Shown here one piece after another: positions 44,212 through 52,169 of a DNA stretch of 64,000 nt. The stretch is taken from contig NZ_JAQCNJ010000006.1 of assembly GCF_028275055.1 (NCBI RefSeq), positions 38,018-102,017 on the forward strand, read 5' to 3'. The notes beneath the pieces were generated by a model. It had not been told where the DNA came from, ran no database searches, and worked only from the letters and a program-made list of their open reading frames with translations. The DNA is from Haloplanus sp. (lineage in GTDB: Archaea; Halobacteriota; Halobacteria; Halobacteriales; Haloferacaceae). Position numbers and translations under genes: made by a program. Within the stretch, counting starts at the first letter, position 1; each line of letters begins with the position of its first letter.

Positions 44212-44883
44212 TTACACATCCAGGTACGCGTCAAGCGCCTCCGTCAACAGGTCGTCCGGGTCGCGGTCCTCGATCGACGCCCGCCGCCGGAGTTCGATAT
44301 ACTGGGCCGGCGGGAGCGTCGCCGCCATGCGTCCGAGGGTGAGTCCGCGGTCCGCGAGCGCAGACTCGACGGACGTGCCGTCGCCAACCTCGCTCGCCAG
44401 ACTGCGGATTTCTCGGACGGTGAGGTCGTGGTCGAGAGTCGCCCACGCCAGTGCGTGGCGGTCGTCGCCGGAGACGCGAGCGATGTGTTTTGCGGCGGTC
44501 GGGGCGATGGTGCCGCGGGCGACGTGTCGGCGGATCGCCTGTGGCAGGTCGTGGACCCGCGCCCACTTCCGGATGAACGCCACTGACACGTCGCCGCCGG
44601 CGCGTTCCGCGGCTACCTTGTAGGAGCCGACACCCCGCACCAGCGCCGCACACGCCGCCGCGCCCCGGAGTACGTAGACGTGATCCTCGGAGCCGACGGT
44701 GTTCTCGGCGAACGAGCGAACCACGTCGGTAGCCAGTCCGACGCTTTCCGGGTCGTCGGGGTCGAACCCGACGGCTTCGTCCGCACGCTCGCCGGTCACC
44801 GACGGATCGGCGCGGACGACCGGTTCGCCAACCGGCGACTCCCGGTCGGCCGGGCGGTCAAAGCTGTCGGACTCGTCGCTCAT
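44212..44883 (-). CDS. DUF7119 family protein with ParB/KorB-like helix-turn-helix
   Basis: This 223-residue acidic protein has a helical core RGVGSYKVAAERAGGDVSVAFIRKWARVHDLP, then GTIAPTAAKHIARVSGDDRHALAWATLDH. It resembles the HTH and post-HTH helices of ParB-type proteins, which first read a motif and then test a subset of replicons. I recall the haloarchaeal family as DUF7119. No ParB nuclease/CTPase domain is present, so a DNA-binding or adaptor role is inferred. It stands alone. Confidence 0.62.
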   Translation of the reverse strand: MSDESDSFDRPADRESPVGEPVVRADPSVTGERADEAVGFDPDDPESVGLATDVVRSFAENTVGSEDHVYVLRGAAACAALVRGVGSYKVAAERAGGDVSVAFIRKWARVHDLPQAIRRHVARGTIAPTAAKHIARVSGDDRHALAWATLDHDLTVREIRSLASEVGDGTSVESALADRGLTLGRMAATLPPAQYIELRRRASIEDRDPDDLLTEALDAYLDV

Positions 44884-44940
44884 TCTATCGAGTGTTTAGG
44901 GGGGAGGGGCAAAAGTCCCTCGCGGTCGCCAGACCACGGG

Positions 44941-45765
44941 TCATCCTCGCCGGACCGACAGATCGACCCGGTCGCCGACCGCGAGGTGGTGGTCCGGGCG
45001 GACGATTTTCGCGCCAAACGCCGCGTCCCGGGCGACAAACAACGACAGCCCCGTCACCGGCTGACCGTTCGCACACAGCGTGACGTCGTCCCATACCACG
45101 TCACCCCCCGCCGCGACGCCGACCCGCGTCCCCGCGATCGACACCGGCAGACGCTCGCGGTCGGCCGCCGGCAACACACCTCCGCCCTCGTAGTGGGGAC
45201 ACCCGCCGTCGAGAACGACCCCCGGTGTGCCGGCCAGCCCTGCCCACGACCCCGGGTCCGGATGTGTCGGCTCATCGAGCACGACGTACGTCTCGCCCGC
45301 CTCGCGGACGACACCCGTTCCGTCCCACGGGACCGGCCGTGGATCGACCCCCACCTCGACCGGGAGCGATCCGGACGCGCGATAGGGATTGGCGTCCGGC
45401 GTCCGGAAGCCGAGGTGGACGTGTCCGTCGACCCACGGGGCGAAAAACCCCGACCGAATCAGCGTCCCGAGCGAGTCGCCGGCCTCGACCCAGTCGCCAG
45501 TCTCGACCGCCGGTTCGACGTGGAGAATCCGGGCGATCCGATCGCCGGTGTCGATCAGGATCAGGTGGTCGTGGTCCGTGGCGTACCGACGGGACGGCGC
45601 ACCAACCGTCCGGGTGCCGACCACCTCACCGGCGACGGGCGACGGGGCCCACGGCATTCCGGGGTAGAGATCGATCGCTCGGCCGTGCTCGTGGGCCGCG
45701 TACGGGGAATTGTAGCGGGAGAACCGCTCGAAGAACGCGAGCGTCGACGCCGGCACCGTGACCAT
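44941..45765 (-). CDS. M23-peptidase/LysM-like beta-fold protein
   Basis: The ATG at 45765 gives 274 residues. The segment AHEHGRAIDLYPG, with VAGEVVGTRTVG, HDHLILIDTGDRIARILHVEPAVETGDWVEAGDSLG and DGHVHLGFR, matches the H..G.D / G.V..V / HxH layout of lysostaphin-type M23 domains. Archaea lack peptidoglycan, so the enzyme target is unknown. No signal peptide is evident. The start is supported by a TATA box 26 nt upstream; a lipoate-ligase-like gene is divergent. Confidence 0.6.
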   Translation of the reverse strand: MVTVPASTLAFFERFSRYNSPYAAHEHGRAIDLYPGMPWAPSPVAGEVVGTRTVGAPSRRYATDHDHLILIDTGDRIARILHVEPAVETGDWVEAGDSLGTLIRSGFFAPWVDGHVHLGFRTPDANPYRASGSLPVEVGVDPRPVPWDGTGVVREAGETYVVLDEPTHPDPGSWAGLAGTPGVVLDGGCPHYEGGGVLPAADRERLPVSIAGTRVGVAAGGDVVWDDVTLCANGQPVTGLSLFVARDAAFGAKIVRPDHHLAVGDRVDLSVRRG

Positions 45766-45787
45766 ATCGGTCGTTCGGGCGGGCGGA

Positions 45788-45794
45788 GTTATAC
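45788..45794 (-). promoter_or_regulatory. TATA box for the M23-like gene
   Basis: The minus strand reads GTATAAC, centred about 26 nt before the ATG at 45765. Confidence 0.5.
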
Positions 45795-45850
45795 GCGTCG
45801 CGACGCCGCGGCGCGAGCCAACTATGTGGCTTCCCACGTTTCGTCGAACC

Positions 45851-46525
45851 ATGCGTGTGATCCGGGGTCCGGCCGGGTCGGTCGACGCCGACCGCCGGCG
45901 GACCGGTACGATGCTCTCGCGAACCGCCGAGACGGGGGAACCGGCCGTCCGCGTGTGGACGCCACCGCGCCACGTCGCCTTCGGCCGCCGGGAGGCCGCC
46001 GACCCGGGGTACGACCGGGCCGTCGCCGCCGCCCGCGACCGGGGGTTCCCGACGGTTGAGCGCCGGGTCGGGGGACGGGCCGTCGCTCACACGGGGTCGA
46101 CGGTTGCGTTCGCCCACGCCGTCCCGGTTACGAACGCCCGGAGCGGGCTGACCGCCCGCTACGAAGCGACGACCGCCCGCCTCCGCCGCGCGCTCGCGGC
46201 CCTCGGCGTCGGTACGACGGTGGCCGAACCCCCCGACTCGTTCTGTCCCGGTTCCCACTCGTTGCGGTGTAACGGGAAGGTCGCCGGCGTCGCCCAGCGA
46301 GTCCGGCGCGACGCCGCTCTGATCGCAGGATGTATCATCGTCGCCGACCGCGAGGCGTTCGCCGGTGTTCTCGCTCCGGTGTATGAGGCCCTCGAACAGC
46401 CATTCGACCCCGAGACCGTCGGCAGCGTCGCGGCCGCCGGCGGGCCGGCCGAGACGCCTCCGGTCGAAACCGTCGTGGAGGGCGTGTTGGTCGGCGATGC
46501 GGAGCCGACGGTCGTTGAGGTGTGA
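45851..46525 (+). CDS. Lipoate-protein ligase-like protein (LplA family)
   Basis: The ATG at 45851 gives 224 residues; an in-frame ATG 27 nt upstream is possible. VERRVGGRAVAHTGSTVAFAHAVP carries the R-x-GGxAV-xH motif, and CNGKVAGVAQRVRR the catalytic Lys of lipoate/biotin/octanoyl ligases (K-x-x-G-x-AQ). The family activates lipoate with ATP and transfers it to a Lys of 2-oxoacid dehydrogenase or GcvH domains. At 224 residues it is shorter than bacterial LplA and may need a partner protein. pyrC begins 38 nt downstream. Confidence 0.82.
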   Translation: MRVIRGPAGSVDADRRRTGTMLSRTAETGEPAVRVWTPPRHVAFGRREAADPGYDRAVAAARDRGFPTVERRVGGRAVAHTGSTVAFAHAVPVTNARSGLTARYEATTARLRRALAALGVGTTVAEPPDSFCPGSHSLRCNGKVAGVAQRVRRDAALIAGCIIVADREAFAGVLAPVYEALEQPFDPETVGSVAAAGGPAETPPVETVVEGVLVGDAEPTVVEV

Positions 46526-46562
46526 ACGAGGGACTTACCACGGCGGGGTCACAGATGTGGCT

Positions 46563-47855
46563 ATGCTCGTCAGAAACGCGACGCTCGCGGACGGCCGGGT
46601 GCGCGACGTTCGCGTCGAGAAGGGGCGCATCGATGCCGTCGGGACCGACCTCACCGGCGGCGGCCGAACGGTCGATGCCGACGAACGCCTCCTGCTTCCG
46701 GGAGCGGTCGACGCCCACGTCCATTTCAGAGAACCCGGTGCGCCTCAAAAGGAGACGTGGCGGACGGGGTCCAGAAGCGCCGCCGCGGGCGGCGTCACGA
46801 CGGTCGTCGACCAGCCAAACACCGACCCACCGACGACGACGGGAACGGCCTACGACCAGAAGGAACTCCTCGCCCGGGAGTCGCTCGTCGACTTCGGCAT
46901 CAGCGGCGGCGTGACCGCCGACTGGACCCCCGACACGTTGTTCGACCGGCCGATCTTTGCGCTCGGCGAGGTGTTTCTCGCCGACTCCACCGGCGACATG
47001 GGGATCGACGGCGACCTGTTTGCCGACGCCGTCGCCCGTGCCGCCGCCGCCGGCGTTCCCGTGACCGTCCACGCCGAGGACGCCACCCGATTCGAGTCGG
47101 GCGTCCGTGACACCGGGTCGGGGACGGGTCGGGACGCCGACGCGGATCCTTGGAGCGCATACCGGACCGCGGAGGCCGAAATCGCGGCCGTCGAACGCGC
47201 CGTCGAGGTCGGCGTCGACGCCGGCGCGCGCCTCCACGTCGCCCACACCAGCACACCCGAGGCGGTCGACATCGTCGCCGACGCCCCCGACCGGGTGACC
47301 TGTGAGGTGACACCACACCACTGCCTGCTCTCGCGGGCCGACCTCGACGACCTCGGAACGTTCGGCCGGATGAACCCGCCGTTGCGGAGCGAACAGCGAC
47401 GGGCCGCCCTCTTCGACCGGGTCGTCGACGGTCGGGTTGACACCGTCGCCACCGACCACGCCCCCCACACACGGGCCGAAAAGGAGACGACGCTCTGGGA
47501 GGCCCCCAGCGGCGTCCCCGGCGTCGAGACGATGGTTCCGCTTCTGTTGGCCGAGACGCGTTCGGGCCCCTTGACCGTCGAACGGGTCCGCGACCTGACG
47601 GCTGCGGTCCCCGCCGAGACGTTCGGATTGCATACCAAAGGACGGATCGAGACGGGTCGGGACGCCGACCTCGCGTTGTACGATCTGACCCGGACACGAC
47701 CGATTCGGGGGAAACGCCTCCACTCGAACTGTGGGTGGACGCCGTTCGAAAACCGGCCGGCCGTGTTTCCCGAGTGGACGACAGTTCGGGGTACCCGCGT
47801 CTACGACGGGACGATGGACGAGTTCCGTACGGCGGCAGGCGAGAACGTCCGTTGA
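46563..47855 (+). CDS. pyrC: Dihydroorotase
   Basis: The ATG at 46563 gives 430 residues. DAHVHFREPG is the first metal motif of the amidohydrolase fold, VHAED and HVAHTST supply further His ligands, CEVTPHH follows, and DHAPH holds the catalytic Asp. The enzyme cyclises carbamoyl-aspartate to dihydroorotate, the third step of pyrimidine synthesis. It follows the lipoate-ligase-like gene closely, probably by chance, and is convergent with DUF5806. Confidence 0.92.
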   Translation: MLVRNATLADGRVRDVRVEKGRIDAVGTDLTGGGRTVDADERLLLPGAVDAHVHFREPGAPQKETWRTGSRSAAAGGVTTVVDQPNTDPPTTTGTAYDQKELLARESLVDFGISGGVTADWTPDTLFDRPIFALGEVFLADSTGDMGIDGDLFADAVARAAAAGVPVTVHAEDATRFESGVRDTGSGTGRDADADPWSAYRTAEAEIAAVERAVEVGVDAGARLHVAHTSTPEAVDIVADAPDRVTCEVTPHHCLLSRADLDDLGTFGRMNPPLRSEQRRAALFDRVVDGRVDTVATDHAPHTRAEKETTLWEAPSGVPGVETMVPLLLAETRSGPLTVERVRDLTAAVPAETFGLHTKGRIETGRDADLALYDLTRTRPIRGKRLHSNCGWTPFENRPAVFPEWTTVRGTRVYDGTMDEFRTAAGENVR

Positions 47856-47870
47856 GTGTGGTCCGGCCGG

Positions 47871-48491
47871 TTAATCCACGTCGTTCCGGACCTCCTTGCT
47901 CGACTCCCGCACCTCGCGCATGACCTCGGAGATGCGGTCCTCGGCGTCGAGTTCCTCGGCGGCCGCGAGGTCGACGCCCTCGACCTCGAGGAGGAACTTC
48001 GCCACCTCGGTCACCTCGTACATCATCTCGTCGAGTTCCTCGGCGGTGAAAAAGCCGGACATTGCGCCGTAGAGAAAGGTCGCGCCGGCCTTCTGGACCT
48101 TCTCCTCGAAGGCGGCGCGGGCCTGATTGACCGCCTGTGGCGAGTAGGTGTCGGTCATAAAGGGAACGAGGCGAGGCAGGTTCTCGCCGATTTTCGTCAT
48201 CTCGACGCCGGTCTCGGTTCGGAAGTCGACACAAAGGCGGGCGATGGCCCATTCGCGGGCGGTAACGTAGGTCCGATCCCGGAGAAAGTCGTTGACGCGG
48301 TCGTACTGTGCACCGTCGATCTTCTTGAAACGCTCGTACTTGCGCACGTCGCCCGGAACCGACGATTCGGGCGCGGTGGGGTCGACATCGACATCGACAT
48401 CGACACCGGCCCCGGCCTCGCCGTCACCTTCCCGGGTGGCGTCGGTCCCGGTTCCGGTCCCATCGTCGGCCGTGGGCGCGTCGTCGCTCAT
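47871..48491 (-). CDS. DUF5806 family protein
   Basis: The ATG at 48491 gives 206 residues; an upstream in-frame extension overlaps the UspA gene. The N-terminal linker holds a VDVDVDVD repeat from a six-base direct repeat (near 48389-48412). The rest is helical: YERFKKIDGAQYDRVNDFLRDRTYVTAREWAIARLC and GFFTAEELDEMMYEVTEVAKFL, which match haloarchaeal DUF5806. No function is known. Confidence 0.78.
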   Translation of the reverse strand: MSDDAPTADDGTGTGTDATREGDGEAGAGVDVDVDVDPTAPESSVPGDVRKYERFKKIDGAQYDRVNDFLRDRTYVTAREWAIARLCVDFRTETGVEMTKIGENLPRLVPFMTDTYSPQAVNQARAAFEEKVQKAGATFLYGAMSGFFTAEELDEMMYEVTEVAKFLLEVEGVDLAAAEELDAEDRISEVMREVRESSKEVRNDVD

Positions 48492-48592
48492 GCGCCGCGG
48501 TTCCCCGCGCCAACGCAAAAGGGTTCCGTCGCGTCCGACCCGTGTCCGACACGACGGCCACCCTTTTTGACTCAGGGCCACGATACCCATGC

Positions 48593-48961
48593 ATGAAGCT
48601 ACTGCTGGGCATCGGCGGAAGCGACGACTCGTTCCACGCGCTGGAGCGGGTGGTCGAACGCGTCGCCGAGACGGGAGACGACCTGACGGTCGCGATCCTT
48701 CGAAACCCGGCAACCCAGGCGGCGCCCGATGGGATCGAACAACGGGTCCGGGCGACCCTCGACGAACGGGCGGTGACGGCGTCGATCCGCCACCTCGACG
48801 GCGACCCGGGGAGCCAGCTAGTCGCACTCGCCGAGCGGGAGGGGTTCGACCGGATCGCTCTCGGGGGCGGCGAGACCAGCCCCATGGGCAAGATCAAACT
48901 CGGGCGCATCGCGGAGTTCGTCCTGTTGAACTCGCACGTCTCGGTGACGCTCGTCCGATGA
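48593..48961 (+). CDS. UspA-like universal stress protein 1
   Basis: This 122-residue protein has the Usp fold: an N-terminal LLLGIGGSDDSFHALE strand and helix, and the C-terminal GGGETSPMGKIKLGRIAEFVLL, which resembles the G-2x-G-9x-G-S/T nucleotide-binding loop. The last base of its coding region overlaps the GNAT start (ATGA), so it is translationally coupled to that gene. The ligand, ATP or not, is uncertain. Confidence 0.85.
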   Translation: MKLLLGIGGSDDSFHALERVVERVAETGDDLTVAILRNPATQAAPDGIEQRVRATLDERAVTASIRHLDGDPGSQLVALAEREGFDRIALGGGETSPMGKIKLGRIAEFVLLNSHVSVTLVR

Positions 48962-49494
48962 CCGACGACGCTGCGGGCGAGCCCCCGTCACCACCGAGGA
49001 CGTTCGACGACCGCGAGGGGCGGACGATCATCGTCCGCGACCACGACCACGACCGGGACCGTGAGGCGTTGACGGCGATGTACGAGGCGTTCGACCCCGC
49101 CGACCGTGCACAGGGCATCCCGCCTATGACGACCGACCGGATCGTCGACTGGTTGGACGCGATCACCGGGCCGGAGACGGTGAACGTCGTCGCGTGGCAC
49201 GGCGACGACGTCGTCGGTCACGCGACGCTCGTCCCCGACGACGAGAACGGGGCCGTCGAACTCGCCATCTTCGTTCTTCAATCACACCAGTCGGCGGGGG
49301 TCGGCACGCAACTCATCCGAGCGTTGCTCGGTGCGGGACGGGCGGCGGGGTTCGAGCGCGTGTGGCTCACCGTTGAGCGCTGGAACGATCCCGCGATCAG
49401 CTTGTATGAAAAGATGGGGTTCGACGCCACCGACACCGAGAGCCTCGAACACGAGATGGAACTGGATCTGACTCAGACCGACAACACCGGCTGA
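48958..49494 (+). CDS. GNAT family acetyltransferase
   Basis: The 178-residue product has the acetyl-CoA site LQSHQSAGVGTQLIRALL (Q/R-xx-G-x-G/A motif) and the C-terminal NDPAISLYEKMGFDATD, typical of GNAT enzymes. Substrate unknown; the N-terminal region REGRTIIVRDHDHDRDREAL suggests a small polar acceptor or protein partner. Usp-GNAT gene pairs recall the bacterial lysine acetyltransferases that carry regulatory domains. The 3' end overlaps the convergent UspA gene by 22 nt. Confidence 0.82.
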   Translation: MTDDAAGEPPSPPRTFDDREGRTIIVRDHDHDRDREALTAMYEAFDPADRAQGIPPMTTDRIVDWLDAITGPETVNVVAWHGDDVVGHATLVPDDENGAVELAIFVLQSHQSAGVGTQLIRALLGAGRAAGFERVWLTVERWNDPAISLYEKMGFDATDTESLEHEMELDLTQTDNTG

Positions 49495-49925
49495 CGCGCG
49501 TAGAGGAGGACGTACTCGGCGGCCTTTGCAAGCATCTCCTCGGGGTCGTCGGAGATCGGCTCACGCGGGACGACGACAAAGTCGGCGCCGATCTCCTCTG
49601 CCGTGTCGAGAACGACACTCCCCGGATGGCGGGACAGTCGTGCCGTCGAGAAGCCATGCGTCATCGACGTCGAGAGCGACACGCCAGCCGCCGCGACGGT
49701 GTCTGCGACCCCCCGCAAAAACGCCTCGGTGTCGGCCGCGAGCGTTTCGTGATCGACCGCGCCGGTGTCGATGGCGTGGGCGAGGTCCTCGCCGACGACG
49801 TAGAGCGCGTGGATCCGGGCGTCGTACTCGGCGGCGATGGCGGCCGTGTACTCGACGGCCGAGAGCGACTCCTCGCTCTCGTCGACGGGGACGAGGACGA
49901 GCGACGGGGAGAGCGGACCGGTCAT
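49473..49925 (-). CDS. UspA-like universal stress protein 2
   Basis: The 150-residue protein begins LVLVPVDESEESLSAVEYTAAIA with the Usp strand-loop (D-x-S-x-x-S) and ends with VVPREPISDDPEEMLAKAAEYVLLYARQPVLSV. The canonical nucleotide loop (GxxGxxxxxxxGS) is replaced by PREPISDDPEEM. It may therefore not bind ATP and is likely the non-ATP subgroup. The stop lies inside the GNAT gene end. Confidence 0.85.
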   Translation of the reverse strand: MTGPLSPSLVLVPVDESEESLSAVEYTAAIAAEYDARIHALYVVGEDLAHAIDTGAVDHETLAADTEAFLRGVADTVAAAGVSLSTSMTHGFSTARLSRHPGSVVLDTAEEIGADFVVVPREPISDDPEEMLAKAAEYVLLYARQPVLSV

Positions 49926-50006
49926 ATGGGCTTGTCCACGGGCCATGATAAAAAACGCCCACGTCGTGACGCGGACTTTATGAGTCGACCGGCCGAACGT
50001 ACTCCC

Positions 50007-50456
50007 ATGTTCGACACCATCGTCGTCGCGACGGACGGGTCCAAGAGCGTTCGCCGGGCCGTTGGTGTGACGCTCGATTTTGCCGACCGGTTCGACGCGA
50101 CGGTCCACGCCCTCTACGTCGTTGACGAGGGGGAGATCGGATCCTCGCCCGAACGGGTTCGTGACGAGATGCGAGATGCCCTCGATGCCGACGCCCGCGA
50201 CGCCCTCGACGACGTGACCGCGGCGGCGGATCGGCCGGTGACGACCACGGTCCGGGAGGGGCGACCCGCCACAACGATCCACGAATACGCCGCCGAGGTC
50301 GACGCCGACGTGGTGGCGATGGGGACCCGCGGCCGCCACGGCGAGAACCGGTTTCTCATCGGTAGCGTCGCCGAGCGGGTGGTCCGGACCTGCCCCGTTC
50401 CGGTGTTGACCGTGCGTCAACTCGACGCCGGCGAAACTGCCGAGGCCGCCGTCTGA
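50007..50456 (+). CDS. UspA-like universal stress protein 3
   Basis: The 149-residue protein starts IVVATDGSKSVRRAVGVTLDFA and ends with VVAMGTRGRHGENRFLIGSVAERVVRTCPVPVLTV. The loop GTRGRHGENRFLIGS matches the G-2x-G-9x-G-S ATP-binding motif, unlike the divergent neighbour at 49473. ATP binding is expected from the motif. The DHH gene begins 44 nt downstream. Confidence 0.9.
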   Translation: MFDTIVVATDGSKSVRRAVGVTLDFADRFDATVHALYVVDEGEIGSSPERVRDEMRDALDADARDALDDVTAAADRPVTTTVREGRPATTIHEYAAEVDADVVAMGTRGRHGENRFLIGSVAERVVRTCPVPVLTVRQLDAGETAEAAV

Positions 50457-50500
50457 CGGGGAACCACGGAATACTTCGGGGCGGCCCCCGACCGATCCGT

Positions 50501-51694
50501 ATGGACGACGACCTGATCGACGCCGACAGGCTCTCGCTCTCCCGGAAATCCCGGCTTCCAGGAGCGGGGTTTTTTTACCCCGATTCGCTCGACGACGAGT
50601 ACGCCGACCGGCGCGCCCGTGAGGCCGTCGAGGGCGCGGAGGTGGTGGTGGTCGCCGACGGCGACGCCGACGGGTTGGGGTGTGTGGCGCTGCTCCGCGA
50701 GGTGTACGACGCCGCACTCGACGTGGCCCCCTTCGAGGAGTCGTTGATAAACCGTCTCGACCCGGCGCTCAGTGACGACGGAGCCGACGAGGCCGGGGAC
50801 GAGGCCCACGACGAGTCCCCCGTCGCGCTTGTCTCCGCCGGACCACACTCGCTGCTTGATGCTCTCGACCGCGTCGCGGAGTACGCCGATCCCGGCGTCG
50901 ACGTCTACGTCTGTGACCTTTGTCCCGACGACGCCGCGATCACCGAGACGATCGACGCGGTCGTCGACCGCGCCGAGACGGTGCGGTGGTTCGACCACCA
51001 CCAGTGGGACGACACGGCCGCTGCCGCCGTCCGCGAGGCGGGCGTCGACCTCGTCGTCGGCGCGTCCGACGAGGAGTGTACGACCGACGTGGCGCTCCGA
51101 TCGCTCGATGCGACGTTTCCCGACCACCTCAAGGCGCTGGCGACGGTCACCCGGGACCACGACCTCTGGGTCAAGGAGGATCCCCGGAGCGACGACTTGG
51201 CCGACTACGCCCACTGGGCGAGCGCCGACGAGTACGTCACCGTTGTCGGTCGGTACGGTCCAGACCTGCCCGACCCGGTGATCGACTATCTCGAGGAGCA
51301 ACGCGTCGAGAAAGAACGGTTGATCGAGGCGGCGGTTGACCGCGCCGAGATGCGGTCGGTCGGTCCGTGGACCGTCGGCGTCACCTACGGCCGTTGTTCG
51401 CAAAACGAGGTGGCCGAGACCCTCCGCGAACGGGGTGCCGACGCCGCCGTGATCGTTAAGCCCGCGGGGAGCGCCAGCATCCGGGGAAGCGAGGGGTTCG
51501 AGCGGTGTCACGAGGTGGCCGAACAGGTAAACGGCGGGGGCCACCCCCGCGCAGCCGGCTGTAAGCCCGACATCTACGACGACATGCTCGACTACGCCCA
51601 CCACTGGTCGTCGGAGGGCTACGCGACCCGACAGGTGATCCTCGCGGCGTTCGAGCGACTCGTGGGGCAGGACACCGACGCCGCCGACGAGTGA
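50501..51694 (+). CDS. DHH family phosphoesterase
   Basis: The product has 397 residues. DHH motifs are VVVADGDADGLG, VCDLCPDD, WFDHHQWDD and later VTRDHDLW; the DHHA1 domain ends with NGGGHPRAAG. These aspartates and histidines bind two Mn2+ for phosphodiester cleavage. Relatives include RecJ-like nucleases, NrnA/oligoribonucleases and cyclic-di-AMP phosphodiesterases; a specific choice is not possible. An insertion of acidic residues (DPALSDDGADEAGDEAHDES) sits between the first two motifs. The neighbour UspA3 is co-directional. Confidence 0.85.
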   Translation: MDDDLIDADRLSLSRKSRLPGAGFFYPDSLDDEYADRRAREAVEGAEVVVVADGDADGLGCVALLREVYDAALDVAPFEESLINRLDPALSDDGADEAGDEAHDESPVALVSAGPHSLLDALDRVAEYADPGVDVYVCDLCPDDAAITETIDAVVDRAETVRWFDHHQWDDTAAAAVREAGVDLVVGASDEECTTDVALRSLDATFPDHLKALATVTRDHDLWVKEDPRSDDLADYAHWASADEYVTVVGRYGPDLPDPVIDYLEEQRVEKERLIEAAVDRAEMRSVGPWTVGVTYGRCSQNEVAETLRERGADAAVIVKPAGSASIRGSEGFERCHEVAEQVNGGGHPRAAGCKPDIYDDMLDYAHHWSSEGYATRQVILAAFERLVGQDTDAADE

Positions 51695-51700
51695 TCGTCC

Positions 51701-52120
51701 CTACGCCTCCCCGACGAGCCACCGATCGGAGAAGGCGTCGCCGTCGGGACAGGCGGCGTAGGCGTGGATCACGTCGCCCTCGGCGTAGATGCCGCCCACC
51801 TCCTCGTTCCGTGCCTCGGCAAAGGCGAGGACGAACGCCGCGTCCGCCCCGCAGTCGGGGCAGGTGCCACCCTGCAGGGTGTGGTCGACCTCACCTTCGG
51901 TGCCCATCGCCTCCTTGGCGAAGGCCATGGCGTCCATCCCGGTGCCGGCGGAGAAGAGGTCCCGCCCGCGCTCGCCGGGCACGACGAGGACGACGCCGCC
52001 CTCGACGGCCGTCCCGTGGGCCGACAGGGCGTCGTCGTCGAGGTAGTCGTCGGTGAGATAGAGCGCGACGTGGTCCAAGCGGTCGCCCGCGAGGAAGTCG
52101 TCGAGGTCGGTCTCGGTCAT
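51701..52120 (-). CDS. DUF5807 family protein
   Basis: This 139-residue protein has strands LDHVALYLTDDYLDDDALSAHGTAVEGGVVLVVPG and a CxxC pair (GGTCPDCGADAAFVLAFAEARNEE) that could bind zinc. It resembles haloarchaeal DUF5807; the function is unknown. It is convergent with the DHH gene, with 6 nt between. Confidence 0.75.
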   Translation of the reverse strand: MTETDLDDFLAGDRLDHVALYLTDDYLDDDALSAHGTAVEGGVVLVVPGERGRDLFSAGTGMDAMAFAKEAMGTEGEVDHTLQGGTCPDCGADAAFVLAFAEARNEEVGGIYAEGDVIHAYAACPDGDAFSDRWLVGEA

Positions 52121-52169
52121 ACCGGCCTGTGGCCGCCGAGCGGTAAAGAACGGTCGTTTCCGTCCGCAG

